Both the position numbers and the translations under genes were made by a program. Below, piece after piece: positions 8,117 to 17,430 of a DNA stretch of 64,000 nt. The stretch covers positions 32,102 through 96,101 of the forward strand of contig JALOPI010000017.1 of NCBI GenBank assembly GCA_025453975.1, read 5' to 3'. The number at the start of each line of letters is the position of its first letter. Position 1 is the stretch's first letter. The notes beneath the pieces were generated by a model. The model was not told the origin of the DNA, searched no databases, and saw only the letters and a list, made by a program, of their open reading frames with translations. The stretch is from Syntrophobacteraceae bacterium. GTDB taxonomy: Bacteria; Desulfobacterota; Syntrophobacteria; Syntrophobacterales; Syntrophobacteraceae.

Positions 8117-9862
8117 ATGCGCTATTCGAAGTATTTCATACACACGCTTTATGAAGTGCCCAGGGAAGCCGAGACGCCTTCCCACATCAACCTGCTGCGC
8201 GGGTGCTACATCCATCCCGTGGCCGCGGGGCTTTACTCGCTCCTGCCTCTGGGACACCGCGTGGCGGAGAAGATCAAGACCATCATCCGCCAGGAGCTCG
8301 ATGCCATCGACGGCATGGAAGTCACCATGCCCGTGCTGAATCCGGCGGAGCTCTGGAAGAAGACCCGGCGCTATTTCGACATCGGACAGGAGCTTTTCCG
8401 CATCAAGGACCGGAAGGATCGGGAGCTCGTCCTGGCCATGACTCACGAGGAGGTGATCACCGACATCGCCCGGGCCTTCCTCAGGTCCTATCGCGACCTG
8501 CCGGTGATGCTCTACCAGATCCAGACGAAGATCCGGGACGAAGCGCGCCCCCGGGCTGGCCTCCTGCGCGTGCGCGAGTTCTTCATGAAGGATGCGTACA
8601 GCTTTCACCCGAGCTTCGAGGATCTGGACGAGTATTATCCCAGGATCTTCAACGCGTATTTGAGGATTTTTGCCCGGGCCGGGCTCAAGACCGTGCCCAT
8701 CGAGGCCGATTCGGGGATCATGGGAGGGACGGGATCCCACGAGTTCATGCTGGAGTCCCCCCATGGCGAGGACCGTTTCGTGGTGTGCTCCCGGTGCGGG
8801 TATTCGGCCAACACCGAGAAGGCCGTCGGCCTCAAGCCCATGAAGGAGGAGTCCCTGGAAGATCCTGCCCCACTGGAAAGGGCTCCCACCCCCGGCGTCA
8901 AGACCATCGCCGACCTCATGGCGTTTTTCGGCATTCCCGAGGACCGGCTCCTCAAGACCGTCGCCTACACCGCCGACGACGAGCTGGTTCTGGCCTGTAT
9001 CCGGGGGGATTTCGCGGTTTCGGAGACCAAGCTCGCCAATCACCTGAAGGCCATCCGGCTGGAGATGGCATCGGAGGACGCGCTGGCGGCCCGCGGGCTT
9101 TGCGGCGGCTTCCTGTCGCCCGTTGGGCTGGAAAAGACCCGAGTTGTCCTGGACACTTCCGTCCACGAAGGGGCCCTCTACGTCGCGGGGGGCAACGAGG
9201 CGGATGTCCATCTCAGGAATGTGAGGCCAGGCCGCGATTTTCTGGCCCCGGAGCGGGTCGATATCGCCGAGGTCCGTCATGGGGATGCCTGTGCCGCTTG
9301 CGAGAGCGGGGTCCTGGAGATCAAGCGGGGCATTGAGCTGGGTCACACGTTCAAGCTGGGGATCAAGTACACCTCCCCCGAGTCCATGGATGTCAGCTTC
9401 CTGGATGGAGCCGGGGCTCAGCAGCGGGTCATCATGGGCTGTTACGGCATCGGGGTGGAGCGGCTCATGGCGGCTGCGGTCGAGCAATGGCACGATGACT
9501 CGGGGATGATCTTCCCGGCGACCATCGCACCGTTCCAGGTGATCCTGACGTCCCTGGGTCAGAAGGAAGCGGTGCTGGGAATGGCCGAAGGCATCTACCA
9601 GGAGCTGATGGGGCGCTGCGAGGTGCTCTTCGACGACCGGGACGAGTCGCCGGGTGTGAAGCTCAAGGACGCTGACCTGCTCGGCATTCCCATCCGGGTG
9701 GTGGTGAGCCAGAAGCTGACCAAAAACGACCAGCTGGAGATCAAGGTGAGGCAGACGGGGGAGGTCATCGTCTGTCAGCGGGGCGAGCTGGGCGGGCTTC
9801 TCCCGAAGCTTCTGGATGATTTGATGCCTTCCCTGGAGGGACTGCCTTACATGGCTGAGTGA
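8117..9862 (+). CDS. proS: Proline-tRNA ligase, bacterial type with editing domain
   Basis: ProS charges tRNA(Pro). The 581-aa length fits the bacterial class IIa form with an inserted editing domain. The N-terminus ([19 protein letters not shown]) matches the family. Class II motifs are visible as [13 protein letters not shown] and [10 protein letters not shown], then the motif 3 region [13 protein letters not shown]. The region from about residue 225 to 400 is the editing insertion. A Cys-rich piece, [13 protein letters not shown], lies before it. The C-terminal anticodon-binding domain has [20 protein letters not shown]. The start follows GGAGGAG. Confidence 0.96.
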   Translation: MRYSKYFIHTLYEVPREAETPSHINLLRGCYIHPVAAGLYSLLPLGHRVAEKIKTIIRQELDAIDGMEVTMPVLNPAELWKKTRRYFDIGQELFRIKDRKDRELVLAMTHEEVITDIARAFLRSYRDLPVMLYQIQTKIRDEARPRAGLLRVREFFMKDAYSFHPSFEDLDEYYPRIFNAYLRIFARAGLKTVPIEADSGIMGGTGSHEFMLESPHGEDRFVVCSRCGYSANTEKAVGLKPMKEESLEDPAPLERAPTPGVKTIADLMAFFGIPEDRLLKTVAYTADDELVLACIRGDFAVSETKLANHLKAIRLEMASEDALAARGLCGGFLSPVGLEKTRVVLDTSVHEGALYVAGGNEADVHLRNVRPGRDFLAPERVDIAEVRHGDACAACESGVLEIKRGIELGHTFKLGIKYTSPESMDVSFLDGAGAQQRVIMGCYGIGVERLMAAAVEQWHDDSGMIFPATIAPFQVILTSLGQKEAVLGMAEGIYQELMGRCEVLFDDRDESPGVKLKDADLLGIPIRVVVSQKLTKNDQLEIKVRQTGEVIVCQRGELGGLLPKLLDDLMPSLEGLPYMAE

Positions 9863-9955
9863 GTGAGCGGCTGATTTCGCTTCAGGTCAGCCGGGTGCGG
9901 GGGGGTGCGGAGCGGCCCGCCCCCGTGGTAACCGGCTCCGGAATGAGGAGTGCCC

Positions 9956-10372
9956 GTGAAGTCCTATCGCAAGGAGTTATGGTTCAACGTGCCGACCCGG
10001 CGGGCCTTCATCAACATCACCTCCCAGGTGGAGGACTGCCTCGGGGAGAGCGGTGTCCGTGAAGGGCTTCTGCTTTGCAACGCCATGCACATCACGGCCT
10101 CGGTCTTCATCAACGATGATGAGCCGGGTCTTCACCAGGATTATGAAGCCTGGCTTGAAAAACTGGCTCCCCACGAGCCGGTCGGCCAGTACCGTCACAA
10201 CGTGGGGGAGGACAATGCCGATGCCCACATGAAACGGCAGGTGATGGGGCGGGAAGTTGTGGTGGCGGTGACGGGGGGGCGGCTGGACCTGGGAACCTGG
10301 GAGCGGGTCTTCTACGGGGAGTTCGACGGACGAAGGAAAAAGCGGGTCCTGGTCAAGATCATTGGAGAGTGA
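9956..10372 (+). CDS. YjbQ/UPF0047 family protein
   Basis: The 138-aa protein matches the YjbQ family by its His-containing motif [16 protein letters not shown], the central [18 protein letters not shown] and the C-terminal [20 protein letters not shown]. Some members show thiamin-phosphate synthase side activity; the true role is uncertain. The GTG at 9956 is preferred because GAGGAG lies 5 bases before it; another GTG at 9950 overlaps that ribosome site. It follows proS by 93 bases in the same direction. Confidence 0.88.
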   Translation: MKSYRKELWFNVPTRRAFINITSQVEDCLGESGVREGLLLCNAMHITASVFINDDEPGLHQDYEAWLEKLAPHEPVGQYRHNVGEDNADAHMKRQVMGREVVVAVTGGRLDLGTWERVFYGEFDGRRKKRVLVKIIGE

Positions 10373-10532
10373 AGGGGCCGGGGACGGGGCGTGGTGCGGC
10401 GCGGCATCGGAAAAAGGTGCTTCCGTTCTGGTTCCCGGATGATATGATGATTTTCATCGAACAGGGGAGAGGGCAGCTCCGGAATCTCGAGGGGCGGCGC
10501 CCTTGGAAGCTTCATGAGGTTAAGGAGCCGTT

Positions 10533-11030
10533 ATGTACATAGAGATGATCGTGTCGGGGCTGGTCATGGACCCCCAGACCAACACCCCCATAGTGATCCT
10601 GAAAGATCCCCAGGATGAAAAGTCACTGCCGATCTGGATCGGTCTCCTTGAAGCGACCTCCATTGCCACCGAGCTAGAGAAGATTCAGTTTCCCCGTCCC
10701 ATGACCCACGATCTCATGAAGAACTGCCTGGATCATCTGGAGGTCAAGGTGGAGCGTATCGAGGTCTGCGACCTGCGAAACAACACTTACTACGCCCTGA
10801 TCTACCTGAGGGACCAGGACCGTCTCAGCTCCATCGACGCCCGCCCCAGCGACGCCATCGCCATTGCCCTGCGGACCAACGCACCCATCTTCGTCAACGA
10901 GGATGTACTTTCGAGATCCCAGAAGGCCGCGGAAGATGTGCGCCCCGTTTTTGACAAGGAGAACCAGGACAGATGGTCCGAGATGCTCGAGAAATTGAAT
11001 CCGGACGATTTCAGCAAGTATAAGATGTGA
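10533..11030 (+). CDS. Bifunctional nuclease family protein (DUF151)
   Basis: The 165-aa protein has the DUF151 hallmarks: IVILKDPQDEKSLPIWIGLLEA near the N-terminus, RPMTHDLM, and SSIDARPSDAIAIALR. Family members have reported DNase/RNase activity, but their cellular role is not settled. No signal or membrane segment is seen. The start is the ATG at 10533, after a weak AAGGAG. Confidence 0.9.
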   Translation: MYIEMIVSGLVMDPQTNTPIVILKDPQDEKSLPIWIGLLEATSIATELEKIQFPRPMTHDLMKNCLDHLEVKVERIEVCDLRNNTYYALIYLRDQDRLSSIDARPSDAIAIALRTNAPIFVNEDVLSRSQKAAEDVRPVFDKENQDRWSEMLEKLNPDDFSKYKM

Positions 11031-11389
11031 CGCGTACCCCTCGCGAGGGGACCGCAGGGTTCTTCCGGCCTGCCGTGTCGGAAGATCAGGGAGCCTTCCC
11101 CCCGACGCCCCGAATGCCCTGACGGGGGTGCTCACCCAGCTTTCTCAAGCCATCATCCCTTCAGAGTCAGCCCCCCGCGGTGACAGAGCTGTTGACCGGA
11201 TTCCATCGGCCTGAGCACCGGACGGTGCCATGGGCTCCGTGAAGCCGGCCCGTGCGGGATCCAGGGTCGGCTTGAACCGTACCCACGCCGAGTCAACGGC
11301 ATTGCCCTGGGAGGATGGCCTCGGAGGCGGAGGGCCGCGGCCGGCCGCATGGAGGGGGATGGCACTGCGACGGACTTAAGGAGGATTCC
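11031..11389. other. Intergenic region upstream of adenine deaminase
   Basis: Just after the DUF151 stop is a perfect 14-bp palindrome, CCCCTCGCGAGGGG (11037-11050). It could end transcription but has no U-tract. The rest is GC-rich with no recognisable riboswitch; AAGGAGG at 11379 serves the next gene. Confidence 0.4.
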
Positions 11390-13123
11390 ATGAACGAGTG
11401 GAGCGAGGACCGGTTGAGGAGAATGATCGATGCGGCCCGGGGCCGTCGACCGGTTGATCTGTGCATTCGCGGCTGCCAGCTGGTGAACGTGCTTTCGGGA
11501 TCCCTGGAGACCGTCAGCCTGGGGATCGATGGCGGCTTCATCGTCGGCTGGGGTGACTACGAGGCCGAGCGGGTCCTGGACGGGCACGGCATGTTCGCAT
11601 GCCCCGGTTTTATGGATGGCCACATCCACCTCGAGAGCACGATGTTGAGTCCGGCCCAGTTCGCCGCCGCGGTCATTCCCCGGGGCACCACCGCGGTGGT
11701 GGCGGATCCCCATGAGCTGGCCAATGTTTACGGTGTCGACGGGATTCGGTATTTACTGGAGGCGGTGGAAGGGATTCCCCTGGATTTCTATTTCAACCTG
11801 CCCAGCTGTGTGCCGGCGTCTCCGCTCGAGACGGCGGGGGCCCGGCTGGGGGCCGCCGACCTCGAAGCCATCAGGTGTCATCCCAGGATCCTGGGACTTG
11901 CCGAGATGATGAACTTTCCCGGGGTCCTGGCGGGGGCTCCCGATATCCTGGAGAAGCTGCTGCTGTTCCAGGACGGTGTCCTGGATGGGCACGCCCCGAT
12001 GCTCCGGGGGCTCGATTTGAACGGCTACCTCTGCGCGGGCATCCGGTCGGATCATGAGTGCACAGCGCTGGACGAGGCGCGTGAGAAGCTGGCCAAAGGC
12101 ATGACGATCATGATTCGTGAGGGAAGCCAGTCGAAGGATCTCGAGGCCTTGCTGCCCGTGGTGAACGATCGATCGTGGCCTCGATGCATGTTCGTGAGCG
12201 ACGACCGGCATCCCGACGACCTGCTCGGGGAGGGTCACATGAATGCCATCGTGAACCGCGCCATGTCGCTGGGCATGGAGCCCGTCCGCGCCCTCTCCCT
12301 GGCTTCCCTCACTCCCGCCTGGTACTTTGGACTCAAGCGGCGCGGAGCCATTGCTCCGGGCTTCCATGCGGACATCGTCCTGAGCCCGACCTTGAATCCC
12401 TGGCAGCCTCGCCTGGTGCTCAAGGACGGGGTGGAAGTGGCGCGCGATGGTGAGCTCACCGTGGAGTCCGGCGCGTGGCCAGGCCCCGCCGTGCCCGCCA
12501 GCCCCATGCGCGTGGGCAGACTGTCTCCCGAGGATCTGGCCGTGCCCGTCCAGGAAGGTGCCTTGCGCGTCATCGGCGTGCGGGAAGGGACCCTCCTGAC
12601 CCGCAAGCTCGCCATGGATCCCACGGTGGAAGGCGGCCTTGCCGTGGCGGATGTGGAGCGCGATCTGCTCAAGCTGGTGGTCTGGAACCGCTACGGCGCC
12701 GGTGCCAGGCCTTCCGTGGCTTTCGCCAGCGGCTTCGGCTTCAAGGAAGGGGCGGTGGCAACGACGGTCGCCCACGACTCCCACAATCTCATCGCCCTGG
12801 GAGCTTCCGATGCGGCCATTCTGCGCGTGGCGGAGGCCGTTCGCGCCTGTGGGGGCGGGATGGCCGTGGGCGGTGAGCAGGGTGATGTGGAGATTCTGCC
12901 TCTCCCCATTGGCGGACTCATGTCCCACGGGCTGCTGCGGGACGTGGTGGACAGCCTGGAGCGTCTCAAGGCTCGCTCCAGGGCTCTGGGATGCACGTTG
13001 TCCAATCCCTTCATGGCCCTGTCGTTTCTGGCTCTGCCGGTCATCCCCGAGCTCAAGCTCACGGATCTGGGGCTGGTGGACGTGGCCAGCTTCTCCCTGG
13101 TTCCGCTCTTCGGTCCAAAGTAG
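11390..13123 (+). CDS. ade: Adenine deaminase
   Basis: It converts adenine to hypoxanthine plus ammonia in purine salvage. The 577-aa protein is an amidohydrolase with the metal motif GFMDGHIHLES near residues 76-86, the stretch TTAVVADPHELANV after it, and the second-half metal and substrate motifs HAPMLRG and FVSDDRHPDDLL. The C-terminal adenine-deaminase domain includes AFASGFGFKEGAVATTVAHDSHN, a family hallmark. Start 11390 follows AAGGAGG closely. It is alone in orientation with flanking regulatory gaps. Confidence 0.95.
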   Translation: MNEWSEDRLRRMIDAARGRRPVDLCIRGCQLVNVLSGSLETVSLGIDGGFIVGWGDYEAERVLDGHGMFACPGFMDGHIHLESTMLSPAQFAAAVIPRGTTAVVADPHELANVYGVDGIRYLLEAVEGIPLDFYFNLPSCVPASPLETAGARLGAADLEAIRCHPRILGLAEMMNFPGVLAGAPDILEKLLLFQDGVLDGHAPMLRGLDLNGYLCAGIRSDHECTALDEAREKLAKGMTIMIREGSQSKDLEALLPVVNDRSWPRCMFVSDDRHPDDLLGEGHMNAIVNRAMSLGMEPVRALSLASLTPAWYFGLKRRGAIAPGFHADIVLSPTLNPWQPRLVLKDGVEVARDGELTVESGAWPGPAVPASPMRVGRLSPEDLAVPVQEGALRVIGVREGTLLTRKLAMDPTVEGGLAVADVERDLLKLVVWNRYGAGARPSVAFASGFGFKEGAVATTVAHDSHNLIALGASDAAILRVAEAVRACGGGMAVGGEQGDVEILPLPIGGLMSHGLLRDVVDSLERLKARSRALGCTLSNPFMALSFLALPVIPELKLTDLGLVDVASFSLVPLFGPK

Positions 13124-13310
13124 CCCTTGTGAGCTTGCAGGAGGTCTGGTATGGGTGAATAGAATTGAGCTTCCAACCGCCGCTTCCAGTCTCCTGATCC
13201 TCGGAGGTTGCCTTGAGAGGAATGGAAGGGACTGGCGCGGTGAGGTTCGAGATCGAAGCCGTTGGGCAATGAGCATCGAGTGCGTGCGACGCCAAAAAAA
13301 GGAGGATGTG

Positions 13311-13772
13311 ATGGGCTCGGTTTCCTGTACGTCAATGGATGATGTCATCAACTTCGCGATCGACCGGGAGGAGAAGGCCAAGGAGTTTTACCAGCAGTGC
13401 GCCGGTAGAGCCAAGAACCCCGGGATCAAGACTTTCTTCCAGGAGATGGCGGATGAGGAGCAGCGGCACAAGGATCTGCTGGTGGGCCTCAACCCGTTCA
13501 AGCTGGACGAAGTGAAGCTGGATCAGGTCGAGGATCTCAAGATCAGCGACTTCCTGGTGGACGTCAAGTTCTCCGACGACATCACTTACCAGGAAGCCCT
13601 GACCATGGCCATGAAAAAGGAAGAAAAGGCCCACGCCTTTTATGCGGCCTGGAAGACCAAGTGCATGCACGAGAAGACCGCCAAGGTCTTCGAGCTCCTC
13701 GCGACGGAAGAGATGAAGCACAAGCGCAAGATCGAGAACATCTACGACGACGAGATCCTGACCTGGGATTAG
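13311..13772 (+). CDS. Rubrerythrin-like ferritin-superfamily protein without rubredoxin domain
   Basis: The 153-aa protein is a four-helix diiron candidate. Ligand-type motifs recur in the expected order: DREEKAKEFYQQC, ADEEQRHKDLL (ExxH type), KKEEKAHAFYAAW and ATEEMKHKRKIE (ExxH type). There is no CxxC rubredoxin module. Such proteins reduce peroxide or handle iron under oxidative stress in anaerobes. The start at 13311 follows AAGGAGGATGTG. An AT-rich GAATAGAATT at 13149 could be part of its promoter. Which electron donor it uses is unknown; a rubredoxin gene lies at 42.7 kb. Confidence 0.88.
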   Translation: MGSVSCTSMDDVINFAIDREEKAKEFYQQCAGRAKNPGIKTFFQEMADEEQRHKDLLVGLNPFKLDEVKLDQVEDLKISDFLVDVKFSDDITYQEALTMAMKKEEKAHAFYAAWKTKCMHEKTAKVFELLATEEMKHKRKIENIYDDEILTWD

Positions 13773-14111
13773 GCTGGGCTCGTGGCCATGGTCTGGCGCG
13801 GAGGCTTCGAGCCTCCTCGAAGCCGCGATTCAACCTCCCGAAATCTCCATGGGCTTCCGCCCCGGCTCTTCCGCCGTCCTGGCGGGAGAGCCCTCTCCAC
13901 TGTCCTTGCCTTCCCGCTGCTGGATTCGGTTACCGGGATCCCTGCCCACTTTCATCTCCTGGCCATGTGGCCGGCCACATGGATTCGAGAGAGGGAGAGG
14001 CTCCCCGCGGTGCGGAGCCCGGGCCTGCCGGGAGCGGCCCGGGTGCCCGGCGGAGTGGGTTGACGGGCCAGGCTTGGGGGACGCGGGGCGTTGAGGTCGC
14101 GGGCCCGGCGA
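13773..14111. other. Convergent intergenic region with two palindromes
   Basis: GGAGGCT-TCG-AGCCTCC (13800-13816) is a tight hairpin shortly after the ferritin-like stop and may end that transcript, though no U-tract follows. A second element at 13963-13982 is a 20-bp perfect palindrome (CCATGTGGCC and its complement). ORFs here look like non-coding GC-rich reading. Confidence 0.45.
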
Positions 14112-14795
14112 TCAGGGGGGCTTGGGGCGGTCGGAGGGGGGCAGGCTGTAGTGCTGGGCGAGGAGCTTTCGATAGACGCTGGTGGCGTGCTCGTCCGCCT
14201 CTCGCTCTACCCCCTGGTGGTCCAGGAGGTAGAGGTGGGCGAATCTTGGGATACCCCAGCGGTCGTACTGCTCGACATGCTTGAGCTCATGGGACCAGAG
14301 AAAAAGGTCTTCCGTCGAGCGCTGGTCGCGGAAAACGATGAGGTTGTCGAGGGTGACGGCTTGGACATGCTCGTTGGCCATGACCAGGCGCTGGAGGGTG
14401 CCGTTGGCCGAAACGGACCAGTCGGTGGTGTAGCGCACCTTGTCGAGGATGAGCGGATGGAAGTGAGGCCCGAGGGCTCGCCGGATTCGGTCGGGGATGG
14501 GCTTGGATGAGCCCAGGGCACGATCCCGGGAATACCGGATGACTTCCGCCAGGGTTTCCGCCGCCATTTCGGCCACGACTTCCGGAAGGGAATCGAAGAA
14601 ATCCTGGCTGCGAAGGGGCGGATCCGACCATTGGCCCGCCGCCGATTCCAAGGGGGCGAAAAGGCCGGGGGGAGGCGATGGCAAGATTTTGTCGCCATCG
14701 GCCCCCAGGCTCAGGAACAGGGCTAAAGCCATGATGATCAGGGCATTGAGCCTCGGAAGCCTGGTTGGGCGAGGGGGCTGCTCTGTCTCTTGCAT
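14112..14795 (-). CDS. Predicted exported or anchored protein with HELKH motif (DUF4157-like)
   Basis: The 227-aa product has an N-terminal hydrophobic segment (residues about 17-31, LNALIIMALALFLSL) that may be a signal or anchor. The C-terminal half has WSHELKHVEQYDRWGIPRF around residues 168-185, with HELKH at 169-173 as an HExxH-like zinc site and a downstream Glu-rich GVEREADEHA. That layout resembles DUF4157-type putative metallopeptidases. The N-terminal half has no known domain. It is divergent from the FMN-binding gene at 14998. Peptidase activity is inferred from the motif alone. Confidence 0.75.
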   Translation of the reverse strand: MQETEQPPRPTRLPRLNALIIMALALFLSLGADGDKILPSPPPGLFAPLESAAGQWSDPPLRSQDFFDSLPEVVAEMAAETLAEVIRYSRDRALGSSKPIPDRIRRALGPHFHPLILDKVRYTTDWSVSANGTLQRLVMANEHVQAVTLDNLIVFRDQRSTEDLFLWSHELKHVEQYDRWGIPRFAHLYLLDHQGVEREADEHATSVYRKLLAQHYSLPPSDRPKPP

Positions 14796-14997
14796 GTTGC
14801 GACTTCACCCGTGCGGAGTGTGGAGAAGAGCCGTTGGTGCCGCGCCCGCCCCGTTGCTCCGCCAATGGGGGCGAGCGGCGAGCGTGATCCGGGAAGACGG
14901 GGTCGGGCCTTGATCCGGTGGAAGCCGGGTGCCGGTCTCATTTTCGGCGAGGCCGACACGGTCATGCGGCCGGGATAGAAAAGGAGATCGCGCCACC

Positions 14998-15453
14998 ATG
15001 CGTCGAAAGGACCGCGAAATCACCGACCGTCGAGCCATCGATGCCATCATCCGCGCGAGTCGCGTCTGTCGCCTGGCGCTCTGCGACGGCGGGGCTCCTT
15101 ACCTGGTACCCCTGTGCTTTGGCTACGACGGCTCACACCTTTACTTCCATTCAGCCGACCAAGGAAGAAAAATCGACATCCTCCAGCGCAGTCCCCGGGT
15201 CTGCTTCGAGCTCGACATCCTGCACGGGATTGTCGCCTCGGATCAGCCCTGTGGGTGGGGCATGAGGTACGAAAGCGTCGTGGGCTTCGGGATGGCCGAG
15301 ATCCTGTGCGACCCAAGGGAAAAGGCACAGGCCCTCGGCTGGATCATGAAGCAGTACGGGGGACCCCATGGGCCGTTTCCCGAAAGCTCCCTGGAAAAGA
15401 CGCTGGTCATCCGAGTCGCAATCCAGGAGATCACGGGGAAGTGCCACGATTGA
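14998..15453 (+). CDS. Pyridoxamine 5'-phosphate oxidase-family FMN-binding protein
   Basis: The 151-aa protein has the split-barrel flavin fold signature: VCRLALCDGGAPYLVPLCFGYDG, LYFHSADQGRKIDIL, then CFELDILHG and SVVGFGMAEIL. This NimA/PPOX-like group binds FMN or heme-like cofactors; the substrate is unknown. The C-terminal segment (IMKQYGGPHGPFPE) matches the small anaerobe-type members. The ATG at 14998 follows AAGGAG at a slightly long 11 bases. No operon partner. Confidence 0.88.
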   Translation: MRRKDREITDRRAIDAIIRASRVCRLALCDGGAPYLVPLCFGYDGSHLYFHSADQGRKIDILQRSPRVCFELDILHGIVASDQPCGWGMRYESVVGFGMAEILCDPREKAQALGWIMKQYGGPHGPFPESSLEKTLVIRVAIQEITGKCHD

Positions 15454-15518
15454 ATGCCTGGAGCAACGGTTCAAGGGCCCAGGGGCCAGGACCCCGGGGT
15501 CGAAGGCCGAAAAATGGC

Positions 15519-16283
15519 TCAGCGTGCCGGGACGCAAAAGCTCACCTTGCCCTGGTTGCGTCGCAGCAGCACGTAAAAGGCCCCTGCGCCCCCGTCGTGG
15601 GAGCGGGCCGACGCGAAAGCCAGGACCAATCGCTTCAACGGAGCCTGGGTGAGCCAGATCACCAGGTTCTGTTTCAGGACCGGCTCCTTGTCCAGGGAGT
15701 TGAGGCCGCGTCCCGACACGATGAGCAGGCAGCGACAGCCCTGGGCGAAGGATGCCAGGATGAGCTCCGTGACGGCGCTCCGGGCCTCGATGCGGTTCAT
15801 CCGATGCAGGTCCAGGTGGTTCTGATAGCTGAACTCGCCCTGTCGAAGCTTCTTGAGGACCCTGGGGGAGAGGCCGGTCACGGCGCCGTCGATGTATTCA
15901 TCTGAAAAGGATATCTCGAAGTCCAGGTCCCCCTCAACCAGGCGGAGGAGGTGGTTGCGGACCTCCTCTTCTTCCATGGAGAGAAAGCGCGGAGGGGTCT
16001 GGGTCGGGGGCGGCGGGGGAATTCGCCGCGGTCCGCTCTGGTCCAGGGGGATGACGCCGGACATGGCATCCAGGAAAAGGAAGGCTTCCTGGTCCCCCGG
16101 CCGTTCCGGGCTGTTGGGAGGGGCGGCTCGAGAGGGGAGGGGCGGATGGCTTTTTCTGGGGGGGGATGCCTTTGTAAGCTGTTGATCTAAGTCGACAAAG
16201 GGGGTATAGAAGCCATGGGGCCCGGCACGGAGCGGGAGGCGTCGCTCTTGAGAGGATGACTTCTTATGGCGTTTTCCGGGCAT
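15519..16283 (-). CDS. Smr-domain protein
   Basis: About 254 aa. The N-terminal half is Pro/Arg-rich and low in structure. The C-terminal Smr domain has LDLHRMNRIEARSAV (the LDLHG-type motif) and LLIVSGRGLNS where many members have HGxG. Smr domains nick or cleave branched nucleic acid or mRNA. The start is uncertain: 16283 has GAGG 9 bases upstream, while in-frame ATGs at 16301 and 16316 lack a good ribosome site. It is divergent from rnd, and the longer starts would leave almost no gap. Confidence 0.82.
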   Translation of the reverse strand: MPGKRHKKSSSQERRLPLRAGPHGFYTPFVDLDQQLTKASPPRKSHPPLPSRAAPPNSPERPGDQEAFLFLDAMSGVIPLDQSGPRRIPPPPPTQTPPRFLSMEEEEVRNHLLRLVEGDLDFEISFSDEYIDGAVTGLSPRVLKKLRQGEFSYQNHLDLHRMNRIEARSAVTELILASFAQGCRCLLIVSGRGLNSLDKEPVLKQNLVIWLTQAPLKRLVLAFASARSHDGGAGAFYVLLRRNQGKVSFCVPAR

Positions 16284-16342
16284 CGTTCGACCTCGCTTCA
16301 TCGGTATATTTATCATGGGGACAGATTGGTGAAAAGTCGGGC

Positions 16343-17233
16343 ATGAACCCCGTCATCGTCATCAAGAACGATTCGGACCTGGAGCATCTCCTGGGGGAGC
16401 TGCAAGGCGCGCCATACATCGCCGTGGACACTGAATCCAACGGCTTCTATGCCTATTTCGAGCGAGTCTGCCTGATCCAGATCTCGGTGCTCGACCAGGA
16501 TTACGTGCTGGACCCGCTGGCGGTGGAGGGCCTGGCGGGTCTCAAGGAGATCCTGGGTGATCCGGCCATCGAGAAGGTGCTCCACGCCGCCTCCAACGAT
16601 GTCGTGGGTCTGAGGCGGGACTTCGACCTGGAGATCTCCAACCTCTTCGACACGGCCATCGCCGCCAAGCTCCTGGGCTACTCGCAGCTTGGACTGGCGA
16701 GAATCCTGGACCAGCATTTCAGCGTTTCGCTCAACAAGAAATGGCAGCGATACGATTGGGGGAGACGTCCCCTCAGCCCTGAGCAGATCGATTACGCGCG
16801 ACTGGACACGCACTACCTCATAGAGCTGCGGCATCGGCTGGCGGCGGAGCTCGTGGAAAAGGGACTCTGGGATGCGGCCGTGGAGGCGTTTGAGAAGGCC
16901 TGCCACCAGGAGGTTCCCGCCAAAGACTTTAGAGTGGACAGCTTCATCCACATTCAGGGGGCGCGGGCCCTGGATCCCGTGGGCAAGCGCATCCTCAAGG
17001 CGCTGTACCTTTTTCGCGAGATGGAGGCGCGACGTCGCAACCGCGCCCCCTTTCGTGTCTTGAGCAATGAGGCCATGCTCAGGCTGGCTCTCGCCCGCCC
17101 GACCAGCCTGGCGGAATTCGTCAAGATCAAGGGAATCCCACGCCCCTTTCACAACGCTCGCGCGGCGGGTGCGCTTCTGGAGCTGATCAGGCGCTCGGTG
17201 GATCAGCTGGACGGAGCCAGGTCCAATCCATGA
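16343..17233 (+). CDS. rnd: Ribonuclease D
   Basis: The 3'-5' exoribonuclease trims tRNA precursors. DEDDy motifs are visible: AVDTESNGF (motif I), HAASNDVVGLRRDFD (motif II) and DYARLDTHYLIEL (motif III, with Tyr and Asp). The C-terminal part (residues about 205-285) is an HRDC-like helical domain. The start is set at the ATG at 16343, where homology begins; the ribosome site is weak, and an in-frame ATG at 16256 is less likely. Length is 296 aa, shorter than E. coli RNase D. Confidence 0.9.
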   Translation: MNPVIVIKNDSDLEHLLGELQGAPYIAVDTESNGFYAYFERVCLIQISVLDQDYVLDPLAVEGLAGLKEILGDPAIEKVLHAASNDVVGLRRDFDLEISNLFDTAIAAKLLGYSQLGLARILDQHFSVSLNKKWQRYDWGRRPLSPEQIDYARLDTHYLIELRHRLAAELVEKGLWDAAVEAFEKACHQEVPAKDFRVDSFIHIQGARALDPVGKRILKALYLFREMEARRRNRAPFRVLSNEAMLRLALARPTSLAEFVKIKGIPRPFHNARAAGALLELIRRSVDQLDGARSNP

Positions 17234-17430
17234 CCGTCGCCGGGCTGCTCCGCACTTTCGCCCCCTCCTCCTGCCCGGGGATGGACGAGCCGGGGTGTGT
17301 GGCTTCCGTCCATTCCCGCGCTGCGACCCATCGTTGCCGGTCTCGAGCCCTCGGCCCCCGCGGGGCCTTTCATCATGCCGCTGCCGCGCCTTCCTGGATT
17401 TCAGGGCGAGGCCGCTCTCCAGGAGATTCC

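Noticed and set aside
8099..9493. 464-codon ORF opposite proS
   Set aside because: It is the antisense of a clearly real gene and shows no domain.
13800..13816. Rho-independent terminator after the ferritin-like gene
   Set aside because: The hairpin is tight but lacks a U-tract, so it is described only as a palindrome.
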